The notes beneath the pieces are model-generated. The model ran no database searches. It saw only the letters and a program-made list of their open reading frames with translations, and was not told the DNA's origin. Positions 38,281-50,059 of a stretch of DNA of 64,000 nucleotides are shown here, one piece after another (position 1 is the stretch's first letter; each line of letters starts with the position of its first letter). Location of the stretch: positions 36,921,427 to 36,985,426 of the forward strand of contig OW387136.1 of the NCBI GenBank assembly GCA_936440205.1. Reading direction: 5' to 3'. The DNA comes from Lepidonotus clava (lineage: Eukaryota > Annelida > Polychaeta > Phyllodocida > Polynoidae). The position numbers and the translations under genes are program-made.

Positions 38281-39815
38281 GATATGGCTGATACCAATAA
38301 AATAGTTCCCATTGTTCCATCTCCTTCCTTTTTGATGCCTTATGATCTTGAGACCATAAAAAACATTTCCCTGATTAGCCTAATTAGTTACGAAGATATG
38401 GGCACAGGTCGCATATTATGAAACCCCTCAATTATGACAAAATAATACGATATGAAGGTAAATATGGAAATTAGTATCTGGTTAATTCTGATCCATGATC
38501 CATAGGTTCATGGTTAATGTTGTCCGGACTTCTTACTTCAGTATCAAAAATAATGTAGCTCCCCCTGAGTGGCCTGTCGCATAGTGGCCTGATATTTCCC
38601 AGGGTTATTTATTTAACTGCTCCCTTGTACATCTTATATCATTGAGGTTAATCTTAAAAATAATAATCCCACCATTTACAGCCAGTGTTAGTATCCTACC
38701 CTAACTTCATGAAGATGTGTTTTAATCAAGAAAAAAGAATTGATGGGATGTAAAAGAAGTCAAACGTAAAACAAACCGAAACAAAAAGAGGACAGGGTTA
38801 TTGATGGAGACAGTTGGTGTATTGCCACGTATAATCTGAAGGCTCACATAGTGTTCTCCCCAGAGGCCACCCAACCAGGAGAATCTTTAGACAAGGCGAT
38901 TGGGACCTTTTAGACAAGCCTATAAGGGACGTATTCCCCTGGAGTAAAAGCGCCAGACAAGGGTGATGTGATGTATAGCAGACGAGTAGCATCTTTTTGT
39001 TATCCACAGTGATGTCTTTAGGCATGGATATGAAGATTAAAGCACGTGTCCTTTCAATTTTTGTAGAGGGATGAAGCAACTGTATGTTCACATAGTCTTT
39101 TGTATAAACCACAACGCAGCGTACTGTCTGTATTTTATTTATGTAACAGTAAATTGGTTTTAGATATCTTTTCAATGTGAATCAGTGCCCTCAAGGCTAC
39201 TGAAATCGTAAAGGCTATGGCTATGTGCAACTAGATTTAACAAGAATCCCTAATGTAAGTCTAAATTGACGATACTTCGTTGCACAAAGATTTTGCCATA
39301 TGGTCATTATCTCCACGTACACAACAAGGCGAGAAATGCTTTGTTAAGTTTTTCCTTATAGTGGAATTTAAAAAGATACCTCTATGTATTCTAAACCCGT
39401 AGCCTGGTTGATTGCGTTCAGTCTCTGCATTATCTACTAAGCTTAGACTGCAATCTCAGGCCTATGCATCACCAGTGGGCCCGCTATAAGGCCCACAAAG
39501 GTGGTCCAAATAGTATTTACATAACCAGCCCCACCAGTGCCTGACCTGGGTGTCCTTCAGGTGTAAAGAGTCCTTAAGAGACCTATAGGCACTGTCTCGC
39601 TTGGTACCGGTGTTGAAAGATGTATTGAATATCTTGTCTAGTCCCATTCTGGATAGACTTTTTTTATAAGGATAATATTGAAAAGTGGAGTTATGACCAT
39701 CATTGTTATTGCGCTGAAAATGTACAAGCTAAAAGTTTTGATGTGAAAAATGAATTCCATTATGTTTTCCATAATTTCATTTATCTACGTCAGTTTTTAT
39801 ATCGTAACCATTGCC
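38281..39815. other. Unique non-coding stretch
   Basis: No exon was recognised. A 125-codon minus-strand frame (38798-39175) has no domain and no splice context. Confidence 0.45.
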
Positions 39816-39818
39816 TAA

Positions 39819-40220
39819 AGGCCATATTCCACTATGCGGTGGGCATCCACTAGCGGTGATTGTTTTTGCCACCGCAAGTAATTTGTACTTTAGAAACGAA
39901 CATGTCCGTTTCTGCCACCGCAAGCACTTAAAGGAAAACTTAATAAAATAATTATAGAATATAAATAAGAATTATAAAAATTCATAAAAATTATAATACA
40001 ATTTTTAAAAAGTCAAAAAAAATAAATTAAATCATATAAAAGAACATCAAATCATTTGCAGTGGTGTCACCGCAAGCACCACCGCAAGCACCACCACAAG
40101 CACCACCGCAAGCAATTTCTATATTCCATCTTGCGGTGGCTAGTTTGACTAGCGGTGGGGTTGATCACCGCATGTTAATTGCCCACCGCGACCAAAACGC
40201 CGTATAGTGGAATATGGCCT
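39819..40220. mobile_element. PIF/Harbinger-like MITE with TAA target duplication (402 bp)
   Basis: The terminal inverted repeats are AGGCCATATTCCACTATG on the left and the complement of AGGCCATATTCCACTATACG on the right. TAA flanks both ends (39816-39818 and 40221-40223), matching the 3-bp TWA duplication of PIF/Harbinger elements. The interior has an AT-rich centre and a 9-bp tandem (CACCGCAAG)n at about 40066-40110. No transposase is present. Confidence 0.8.
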
Positions 40221-40554
40221 TAACGCCAATGAAAAACAAAAGAATCGATGAACTCGCAATAATACTCTACAATATGGAAAACTATCCATCTACCAAAATG
40301 CTCTCACTACGATAACGAATTTAGCGGAATTTCTGAAAAGTTTACATTTTCCAAAACAGCTAATGATGAATAACATCCAGTTACACAGACACAAATTTCA
40401 CTCCTCCCGGAACCGGAAGTACATTGTTTAATGCTATCAAAAAAGTATGTTTGTGACTTGTAAAGTGAGATATAATTATTCTAAAATAACCACAAGTGTG
40501 TTTTTCTTGCCTGGGTTAGAAATGAAAATGCAAACAGTTTCTACCCAGTAATGT

Positions 40555-40840
40555 GGAAGCAAACAATTACAAATAACCAAGATGGTGGGACCCACCTGGC
40601 CGGTATGTCTAGCCATGGGCTGAGCAGCCGTGGGCAGTTCCTCCTGTCCTTGAGTGGCCCCTGGAAGCACTCATCTCCTCAGGTCAGATTTAGGAGATGT
40701 AAAGAGCCATTTGTGTCCCTATTCACCAGCCTTTGAGCCTTGGCCAAATGCCTTGGTACCAGAGATAGAAGTCGCCAGGTTCCCATTTCAGCTGGTTGAC
40801 CCTGAGGAGCTCACACCTGGGTGAGCTGCTCATGTCGAGG
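40555..40840. promoter_or_regulatory. GC-rich island with the GTGAGC-W-GCTCAC motif
   Basis: A GC-rich block in AT-rich intron. It contains GAGGAGCTCACACC and GTGAGCTGCTCA (40821-40832) and has no supported coding frame. It is a candidate regulatory module by composition and shared motif only. Confidence 0.2.
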
Positions 40841-41039
40841 GATTGGGGATTATACAGATTATTTAGAATTATACTAGTTAATGAATGTTATTTATGGTCA
40901 GACAGTAATAATTATTCTATATCTGTTGGTTTAACACAAAGTTTTACTCAATGGATAGAGGCGACACGTGATCATTATGAAAAACATCACAACTTTAGGG
41001 AAAGATATTTGAAAAATATTTATGATAATGAATTATAAT

Positions 41040-43840
41040 GCTAAAAATATTCAAATATTATCTGCTTCTGGTTAAGCATGGCAAAGCCTTTTAATGTGTT
41101 ATTCTCATATATGATGAGGACCCCGGTCTATTCTGAATTCTTATTGGAAAACATGGGAAGGTATAATCCATCTAGGTTCAGTTTGCAGTCATGCTCAAGG
41201 CTGTAGAATACTCTGCTTATCAATATGATATGATCAGGGCTTCCTCTAAATAACTCCTTTACTAAGATTCCGGACTGCAGGCACCAAGGGTTAAAGCAGC
41301 AGGACTCGTAAGGTAGATTTACACCTCGGGAAAATCCCTTCACGTTTCATTACTACTCACTGGCACTTCTATCTGTCTATACTCTCCAGCCTGCAGAGAC
41401 TGCCCTCGAAACTATATTATTCAACAGAAAGGGAACAATAGTTTCTAAAAAAAATTATGTTAGGTCAGTTAGTTTCTGACTTGCACTTCCCGCAATAGTC
41501 CCTTGATTATTGTCATGGTGTTATAATATATAAGTATATCTTCGGTGTTGCTGTGAAAAAGGCAACAGTATCACAAGTACTTGATATAAGACACTTGTAA
41601 AAATCCTTGAGATGATTTCTCATTATTTGTAGAAAACCTCATTATCTATTCGATAAAGAAACAGTTAGATATAGAGATATATCATTCACACTGCAGAAAA
41701 GAGGCTCTGGCAGGTTACCTAATGTAAAGTCAAAAATTCATACTTTATGTCTCTCCATGCTTTTCGATTTTACTTTTCGGAAGAGGCAGACAGGTGCACG
41801 TTTCCATAGATCGTCAGGTAGAATGTACTCATACATATTACCTTGATGATTGGCTTGTGTGCAAATATTACGGCCAGGCATATCTGATATCATTCAGGAC
41901 TTTCTTGGTTGAGTAACAGGCTTTCTGAGAAAGTAATCAAGTCCTTCTTATAACGAGTTTAGGCCAGTTGTATGACAAAACCAAGGCTCATTATCAACAG
42001 GAAAAGTACAGGTACAAGCCAAGTTATAGGCTGCTTAACTGTTTTAGTGTCTGGCGTTTTTTGTTGTTGTTATTTTTTTAGAAAACATCATAATATTTTT
42101 CCGCAGCTGGAAACATTGTATTGTCATTTCATTCGGTAGTAGTTATTTGATATTGGGTCATTCTTCTTCAGATCTTTAAGAAAACTAGTACTTTAAATAT
42201 TTTCATTCAAGGATGATTTTTCTACAATGGCAATTCTGAATAGCCTTATTCTGTCTTGAACGAAATGGATAAAGAAAAATCAATCTAGCCTCTCTATCAA
42301 TAAGGTCCATGCTAGACCCGACATATCTAGACCATATTGCCCTGCATACTACCAGTCCCTCCTTGGCCCTGGCCACACCTTGAACGTGGACAGAATCCTC
42401 CTCCATGGTTTAACATGGGCTGCACATACTGTAATACAATGAGGCTGTCAGGCCACCCTCTGAATTACCCCACTACGAACCTGACCCTGGTGGCCCAGAC
42501 ATGCTTCCCTTTGTAATGGGAGTCATGTCCTGCATATTATGGCAAGGCAAGACTGGAGAAAATATTACAAAATTACTTTTCTGAAAGAGGGAATCTGTTA
42601 GTGAAATGGGGTCAGAACGCAGACTAGAAAGAACAGTGTTCGGGGAAAAATGTGAAGTATAGACGAAGAGACAGTACTGCAGCCAACAAGAATAGAGGCA
42701 GGTAAAATTGATGTCTGTTCTGTACCATACAAGAATATAATGCCAATCTTGAAATATGAAATATATAGGAAAAGTTCAGGGCATTGCTATGTCAGACAGA
42801 TTAGTTTTCTAGTGTATTACGCAATTAGAGACCAGCCATTAGTTGTTCTAAAAATGATACCGGGTTTGGGGCTCAAATATCTGCTTTTTTTTTTAGCAAT
42901 CAGGATTCATCTACCGTTTAAGGCCCTATCTAAAATACTGGTCAAACGCAAACGTAGGTTTCAGGGCCCCTATGTTAGTTCAGTTCCTAATCACCTTATC
43001 TTGGGGGGCTCTTATTGTAAACATACCCAGGCGAGCAAATCGGACATGGGACCGTCGTTTTCACACAAAATGGATGCACCTTCCATCCAGCAGCAGATCA
43101 CCCTGATTAGTATTATTTCGTTGCCTTTAACTGTTTAAGAAAACCAAGACAACACCCTCTGACATGACCTTTAGGCATCACAAGTGCGTCTTCGACTTTA
43201 AAATCTCAATCTTTGAGGTTCGCTCTGAAAAGGCAGAAGAAAGAGAACAATAGAAGTAAAAAAAAAAAAAAGAAGACACAGTAAAAGAGGCAAGAATAAT
43301 GCTGACCCGTTTCCCCCGGGTGTCAGGTGGCGATTGCTCTTTCTCACCGCCAGGTGGGCAGCAGTCCCTGAGGGCGCCACCTACAGGTGTGGGCTGGATA
43401 TTTCCGGTTGGGGGTGGAGGGAGGGGGGTGTACACTGCCTTCAGACAAGAAGCCATCACAACAGCCTGTCGAGTGCAGAGAAAGCTGGCTTTGCTCAATT
43501 GTTCTTCATTAGGTCTTGTCCAAGTACTATGTGCTTGTTTTGTGTTTCTTTGAACTACTATTAAAAGCTAGGAAGATTCAAGAGCTTTAGAATGTCGTTA
43601 GTAAGTATATAGTAAGTAGTGTCTATACAAGCTGTCATGCGAAAAGGGGTTTATAGTTAATTTCTTTGAAATGTAATAAATGTTTCAAGGCAGAAAATAA
43701 AGTCATAAACAGGTATGTACAATCACTTTCACAAAACCCACCTAACCAAAGCAAAATATGACAATACGCATATCACAAGATATCAGAACACGCAAGGAAT
43801 CCAAGAAGTAGAAGGAAATGCTTTGAAATGCAGTGATTCA
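41040..43840. other. Unique non-coding stretch
   Basis: A 132-codon + frame (42740-43138) and several frames at 43170-43560 have no recognisable domain. An A12 run lies near 43261, followed by a GC-rich segment (43310-43470). Confidence 0.45.
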
Positions 43841-44318
43841 GGGGGCCATTCCATAAAAAGTTACGAACATTTTAGAGTTTATATTTCGTTCCAGAAAAAA
43901 ATACGCACAAAAATATATTTCTGCGTATTGTGCGTAGCATTACAAATGTGTACGTAAGTCCCAATTATCTACGACCATAATTTATGCTTCGTAAGTCATT
44001 TTTAAAATTCAAATATTTTTTTCAAAATGAAATAATTTTGCTACGATAATGTGTAGGATATCATTAAAAAGCTTGTCTTGTAAGGGATCCGTTGGTGAAA
44101 ACCAAATTAAAATCGGATGAAAACTCACGCAGCTATCAAAGAAAAGAGAGAAAATAAATTACAATCCAAGTTTTTGTCATATGTGCGCATTTGTGTACGT
44201 AAGTGTATGTAAGTGTACGTAAGTGACGTTATGAACACTTTTCCTTACTTACACTATTTACGCACAAAGTCAAAGATAATCCTAATACTTACGAACGTTT
44301 TTTGTGGAACAGTGCCCA
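43841..44318. mobile_element. MITE with terminal inverted repeats (about 478 bp)
   Basis: The left end is GGGGGCCATTCCATAAAAAG then TTACGAAC. The right end reads GTTCGTAAG after complementing and begins TGGGCACTGTTCCACAAAAA. The interior carries repeated ACGTAAGT/GCGTA motifs, including a short tandem near 44200-44225. No coding capacity is visible, and no clear target duplication was found. Confidence 0.75.
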
Positions 44319-44624
44319 GATAAGATTTAGTATAGTTTGCAGTGCAGTAGACTTCGCAGTGTTGCCTCAAGAATAGGCGAATGACTCAAGGCTACTCCTC
44401 ATTGGAGTTTGAATTGCTCATCGTGGCATTTCCTATTATAGAAATGGCCATAGTCCAGCAAGAATGGTAACAACACTTTACTAATGTCCCTTGTCCTCAG
44501 GATTAAGAGTGAGTAGGGGATTTGGAGGTGTGATAGTGGAGTGAGGGTAGGAGTGGGGGTGGGGAGGGGGTAGTTGAATGACGACTTCGCTGATAGTGGG
44601 TCAGTAAATGGCATGTCCCCTGTG

Positions 44625-44637
44625 GTGAGCAGCTCAC
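44625..44637. promoter_or_regulatory. Perfect GTGAGC-A-GCTCAC palindrome
   Basis: GTGAGCAGCTCAC consists of two 6-bp half-sites in inverted orientation around one base. It is the best match to a motif found in several GC-rich islands of this window. Confidence 0.3.
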
Positions 44638-44739
44638 ACAAACACATGCCTGAATTACAGGCCTCCAGCGGAGCAGTTGTTAAGATGCTCACGTTAGCAT
44701 CTGTTTTTGTCAGATTCAAGAAGAACAGGTAGGCTCATT

Positions 44740-44835
44740 GCAATTGGTTGAACACTGGTCTGCTAATTGAAAGGTTCCAAGTTTGATGCTGGGTGGGATA
44801 TAAAACGAACACTTGGTTTATGAAAAGACATTTTC
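44740..44835 (+). repeat. tRNA-derived SINE head
   Basis: TGGTTGAACACTGG (44745-44758) resembles a pol III A box and D-arm region. AGTTTGATGCT (44780-44790) sits at B-box spacing and resembles a decayed GGTTCGAATCC, with anticodon-arm-like sequence between (CTGGTCTGCTAATTGAAAGG). A diverged tail follows. The arms no longer pair well, so it is not a tRNA gene. Confidence 0.5.
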
Positions 44836-45003
44836 ACGAATTTTCCACATGTACCTAAATCAAATGGAGGACTACTAAGGCATTTCGTCTATATGACCAT
44901 GCCCACTTACCTTACTTTTCTCCTAATTCTTATTTGAATAATAAGGTCATTCTCAGAATGTTGGAATCTCATTATTGATCCAATATTTTGTGTCCACAGT
45001 TTC

Positions 45004-45032
45004 TGTAGGTTCCTGTAGGTTCCTGTAGGTTC
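45004..45032. repeat. Short tandem repeat, (TTCCTGTAGG)3
   Basis: Three copies of a 10-bp unit, the first imperfect. Confidence 0.9.
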
Positions 45033-45039
45033 TTTCCTC

Positions 45040-46785
45040 TTTGAAGTATATTAAGAGAGAGACTAAACAGGTGGCAAGGACAGAGAGGTCGAACTTGTGT
45101 GCAACAAGAAGACCTTTTCCAAACTATTTCTGTTTTTCGATTTCCTTGGGGAGGGCACTGTCAAAATGTTGTCGACCGTAAATGGTCATTCTGACAAACT
45201 GAACAGGGGCAGATGGTCATAGTCCAGAGTTAACTGTTTATGTGTATAGGTTATGTCGTTTAAGTTTAGTGGTAAGTAGCAGCGGATCATTGTCAGAAAT
45301 ACTTTTGTAATTAATCTTAGAGTTGAATAGATCTGTAGAAAACAATCTTCAAAAAGTGTTTCTCTATATTGGATATCTGTCACCGTCTTTCATAATGATC
45401 TTGATTATTCAACAAGGCCCACATAATGAATTCTATTTTGAAACCTCCTACACACTTATGTAGCCACGTTATATCAAGTTCCCCCCTCCTCCAGTGTCAA
45501 TCTATTCTGATTCACTTTCCAGAGGTGGGCAGTTGCCCTTATGTCAGTTTTCAATTAGTGTTTCCATGGGAACGTCATTTATATCTGACTCTGACGTGTC
45601 ACATGCCTTTGGCTGCACCTAGCGAAGTGTGCAAGGTACGTGTGTGCTTACAGCTACACCTGGCAATTGCTTCCCTTTTAATCAAATAGAACTGTAGAAT
45701 GAATCAGGCCAATAAATTAATCTCCTCTCAGAGCAATAAATTTATTTTAATCTGGGTATATTCATTTAAGTTGAGTATGAAGGCAGACTCGTAGTCGATA
45801 TTGGCCTATCATATTATATTCATAGATAATAGTTTAAGCCAGATGCAAAAGTGCTAGTTTTGAATAGGTTCCAGTGCATGAACATAATTATGTTATATCG
45901 CTATCATTTGAAAAATATTCATTGTAGTAAAATAATTTTCTAAATAAGATTCACAGACAGACATAATACTAAGGCTACTAAATTCTCTGGATGAATCCAA
46001 TAGTTATAATTGGATTATATAATCTGTGGTATTTTGATGACACATTGAAAGCAATTCAGAGCTCCTTTGCTCTGTTATGCAGTATCCTATGAATGTCTTC
46101 TTTCAGCTTGATGGATCTGTCAGGAGAAATGTAAACACTTATACTGAATGCTTAGGATTTCTCTATGAATGTTGGGATGTTTTCGTGAATGTCAGTACCA
46201 ATCACTGAAACTGTTCTTCCTATATTAGCCCCGTCAGCCTCTCCTACCTTCACATAATTGCCTGTCTACCCGTGTGTCATGCACATCTCTCCCTCCCAAT
46301 TTCAATAAATGCCCAACAATCTTCCCTCTATAGTTTGTCATCTGTCCCCTTGACCTGACCTATTCCTTCTTTCCCATTACTATTGAGTTAGTACCAACCG
46401 ATGATAATAAAGCTGTCTTCTACTCTTATACAAGTTTTGTGTGTTGAGTTTAGATTAAGAGATGCACTACACCTTCAAGTCTGTGGCTCATCATTAGATA
46501 CATTTATAGATGGGAAGGATTTGAAGCTTTGTGACAAGGTCCCCAGGTGGAGCGTCAAATAGAATTATATATAGAGAGTGTAAAAGGCAGCACCCTATCC
46601 AATATGTAAATTTCTTCCTATTGTGTCACTTGTCTAACAAAGCGTTCTAAAGGTCACTAACTTAGTCTTGATTCTGACAATCAGATGATTCCCACGATAA
46701 TAAACAAACTCCAAGTTATTATTACTGGGTCCTCCCCTTATTATAGTAAACAACAAAATTCTGTCACACATCAGGAAAAATTTCC
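45040..46785. other. Unique AT-rich non-coding stretch
   Basis: No exon, array or mobile element was recognised. Confidence 0.5.
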
Positions 46786-46789
46786 TTGA

Positions 46790-47050
46790 AATGACCCAAC
46801 ATGTGGTCACCAAACCAGCCAGGTGGGGCAGTGATGAAGTACAGTGTTTGCGTACCTGGCCGGCCTCATGTGACCAGTCCATACATCAGGGGTTCGACTT
46901 AATGAAGCCGGCCGACCCGATCGCTGTCACCTGAGCTGCTCATTGCGGGGCGAGCCACTCACTGCCCGGTGAGCTGCTCCACAGTAAATAACCATAAGGC
47001 CCAGGCCCCTAACACACCGTTAACCAATCCTCTATGGGACGCCAGGTGTA
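46790..47050. promoter_or_regulatory. GC-rich island with two GTGAGC-W-GCTCAC-like motifs
   Basis: CTGAGCTGCTCA (46931-46942) and GGTGAGCTGCTCC (46969-46980) stand 38 bp apart with GAGCCACTCAC between them. The block is GC-rich against AT-rich flanks and has no coding frame. Confidence 0.25.
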
Positions 47051-49640
47051 AAATTTTAATCTGCAGATTTCGTTGTGCTATTCACTTCTCATTTCTGCTA
47101 CAATATTGTTATGAAAAGTGAGGTTTGGCTGGTAGTTTTCACAATCGGTAAAATAGTTTTACGGACCGATTTTGCATCATTTCCTTGATTTGCATTTGCA
47201 AAAATCGAACTCCGTTGTTTCCCGTAGTTGTTCAATTGTCATCATTATTCAATAGACCGTTTGAAAGTTAGAAATGATTAAATTTGCTATAGTCCAGGAC
47301 TCGGAAGGAAATGGTCGTTCTAATATTTGAAGTGGAGGAAATTATCTGTTAGATAATGAACACAAACCAACCCTGTTAAATCCCATTGACTAACCCTGAG
47401 CCCCTCATACGAAGCAGGTAGTTTCATCATGTTTGACTTTGTTTTCCTTGCTAAATATTTAGTTTTTAAGTTGTGCAGACACAAGAATATACGAGGCAAA
47501 CCAAAGAGCCATGTTTTGTGGAGTGGACACACGGCACCCCATAATCAAGGGCCCACTTCCACCACTTATTGTGATGGATCTTCTCCATCTCCTTCTGTTC
47601 ACCTGGAGTATGGGCATTTTTTCCTGTCACCCAGGAGGGATCCATCTCCAGGGTTTTGTGCAGGTTATTGGCCCTGGTTTGTCCTTGGTGTCAGCACAGT
47701 TTGCCGGGATCAATAAGTCAATTGTGGGGTCTCACTCGAGCTATTTGTTTTATGCATAAAGGTTGAAGAATTCAGAAGGAGTACTTTTTTTGAAGTCTAA
47801 ACAATTTAAATATACTTGCTTAAGTTACTTGGTTTCTCCACGTATTTCTAAAGAATTTAAGATGCATCTCTTTTCTAATAATAAAAAGTTCAAGTAATAG
47901 ATATTGGTCTAGGTTTCTCCTAGGGTGGGAACCATAAACCTTTTAGAATATTTGTGAGGGTGGCATTTGGCATCACAAACTTAGAATATCGGGAAATAGA
48001 GAAAATGTTCACGAAAATTTGTGAGCCTTAACACATCTTTTATAAAGAATATATCTTTATACATTATACTTCCTTGTATCTATTGGCAGAGCAGTAAAAT
48101 GTTGAGATACAGAGGTAATTGCAAAGAATGCGAAAATAATATGGATTCTGTAAAGACTTATACATTTCATGAAACCAATCTTCGGAATCTTGAACATATT
48201 TTGGGATTCATAAAAGTTGTTTTGTTGCCCCTCCAGGTAAAGGTAAATTTTGTACATAAAGAACCAATGAAGTCCTTGTGTTGCCTATGTACTTCAGGTT
48301 TTGAATTCTATCGTGAAAGATTATTATTTTAGTTCAAAGTATTTTCTCTCCGATCTTTATTCACTTTCAAAGGTCCAAGCCGGGCATCAAAAGAGGATTT
48401 CGGGTTCGATTCCCTGTTGCAGGACCCTGTCATTCAGTTTCTCAAGCCATCTCAACATTGCAACTGTTCACGTTTAGAATATTGACCATAGTTGTCGTAA
48501 TGGCATAAAGCAACCAATATTCACTCACTCAAAATATTTTGTCCATGTTCTGATTAGGTTATAATAGATATGTGTCTTTGAAATGTTCAGATGGTAACAT
48601 ACAGCTGTGTAATTGCTGTTTATTTACACGCTGCTATGTCTCATAAGACATTTAGTAAAATGTTTTGTATTGAACAAAATAATATTATTCTATTATTCTA
48701 CAATTATTACTTATTATTATTCTACAAGTATTACTCATCATAGTCACAAGATTCTTAAGAGCTAGTATTTATTCTGAACCAGCGTATATTCTGAAAAGTT
48801 AGATAGATCGAGGTGGTCTCAAAATGGACCATTAAGTGGAGACTTTCAAACCACAAATCACATCTTAAATATTACATACCCGTTATGGACCATCTTACCC
48901 ACTCTAAGATATGTGCCCCTATCAGCCCACCCAGATCATCGCCTAAGGACCTGGGCCTGATTGGATGCCAGTTACCATGGAAACCAAGCTGATCCCTCAG
49001 GCGCTGTATATTTAGTTGGATCAATCAGTCTGATGATCGGCGAAATGTCAGCGATCAAGGTTGTGTGTGTTTGTGCCCAAAGGTAGTTGGTGATTGGTCG
49101 GCTGGCAGGTTGTTCAATGAGTCGTGAAGTAGTGTTCTGGCCGTGATAAACTAAATTTTCTCATTTGTTCATGCCATTCTGCCTCTGTTTCTGTTTGATC
49201 GTTTCCCTCGGTCACGCATGGACACCTCTGCAGGAGAAGCTAAGATACACTCAGTTGCTCAGTTTGGTTTGCTATAGCCTGTATCATTTGATTGATTATG
49301 TATGGACGATCTTGTTATTACAGCTCAATGGCTTATAATCCTTTTCTGATTGTACTATGACATGAAATATCAGTTCTTTACTTTGTCCAGCTCCTGCTTA
49401 GCCACTCAATTTAGTTATTCATCTTCATTTATAAAAAGATCACTTATTAAACGTTTATAGGACTGGGATTGGCCTTGCTTATAAGACTTTATATTTTTCC
49501 TCAAATGAGAATAATCCGAAACAACTAAGTCTAGAAATTACAAGAGCATTTCCCTGGCGTTTAAGCAATTTCCTCGAATTCACTTGGTTATTCTCAGAAA
49601 GTAATTTCCTGTGTATATCATGAAGGCATCAAATGGATCT
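47051..49640. other. Unique non-coding stretch with a SINE fragment
   Basis: It contains the tRNA-SINE piece at 48361-48535 and a weaker acceptor-donor junction at 48231-48242 (CCCCTCCAG then GTAAAG). No exon was recognised. Confidence 0.45.
48361..48535 (+). repeat. tRNA-derived SINE fragment, 5' truncated
   Basis: GGTTCGATTCC (48403-48413) is a perfect B box followed by CCTG, as in tRNA-type SINE heads. The A-box side is missing or decayed. The body ends TGGCATAAAGCAACCAATAT then TCACTCACTCAAAA, a short tandem tail of the kind seen in marine invertebrate SINEs. Confidence 0.5.
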
Positions 49641-49649
49641 ATAATGGGT

Positions 49650-49900
49650 GGACAAAAACACAGACAACCATTACATTTCTCTCACAGGCAAACTCCATGC
49701 AGTAGCAGTCTGTTTTGATCCGAACCTGAAAGAGTTAAACAAAGGACGTCCACCTATCCAATGGTCGGGGGGGGGGGGAGAAAACACAGATAGAAATGAC
49801 TTGTCTCTCACAGGCAACCTCTTAAATGCAGTGGTAGCAATCTGTTTGGATTCAAACCTGATATGGGTAAAGAATGAAAGCCTACCTATGAAATGGTTGC
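49650..49900. repeat. Two-copy tandem duplication, unit about 118 bp
   Basis: Both copies contain ACACAGA, CTCTCACAGGCAA, ATGCAGT then GTAGCA, TCTGTTT and CCTAT with AATGG at the end. An 11-base G-run (about 49769) separates them. The unit lacks stops in one frame, giving a 134-codon open frame with an internal LTG repeat. There is no known domain, so I do not call it a gene. Confidence 0.7.
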
Positions 49901-50059
49901 AAATGGGGCCATGTGTTACACCGGGCACGTGTGTAGTGGGCAAGGGAATCAGGCATGTACGCCTTGTGTATGTTTACCCCCAGCATCACGTACATGGATG
50001 TAGCATGTTGGGGAATCCACCCCATCATCTGATACACGCGCTACTCCCTTAGGGGGGTT

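Noticed and set aside
38798-39175. 125-codon minus-strand frame
   Set aside because: No recognised domain or gene context.
40796-41038. 80-codon + frame ending HHNFRERYLKNIYDNEL
   Set aside because: The C-terminal part looks protein-like, but it lies in AT-rich DNA with no splice context or recognised family.
42740-43138. 132-codon + frame
   Set aside because: It has no domain, no splice signals, a length near the chance range, and mixed composition.
49648-50052. 134-codon + frame with an internal duplicated segment
   Set aside because: It has no recognisable domain. The internal repeat is explained by a DNA-level tandem duplication, and there is no splice context.
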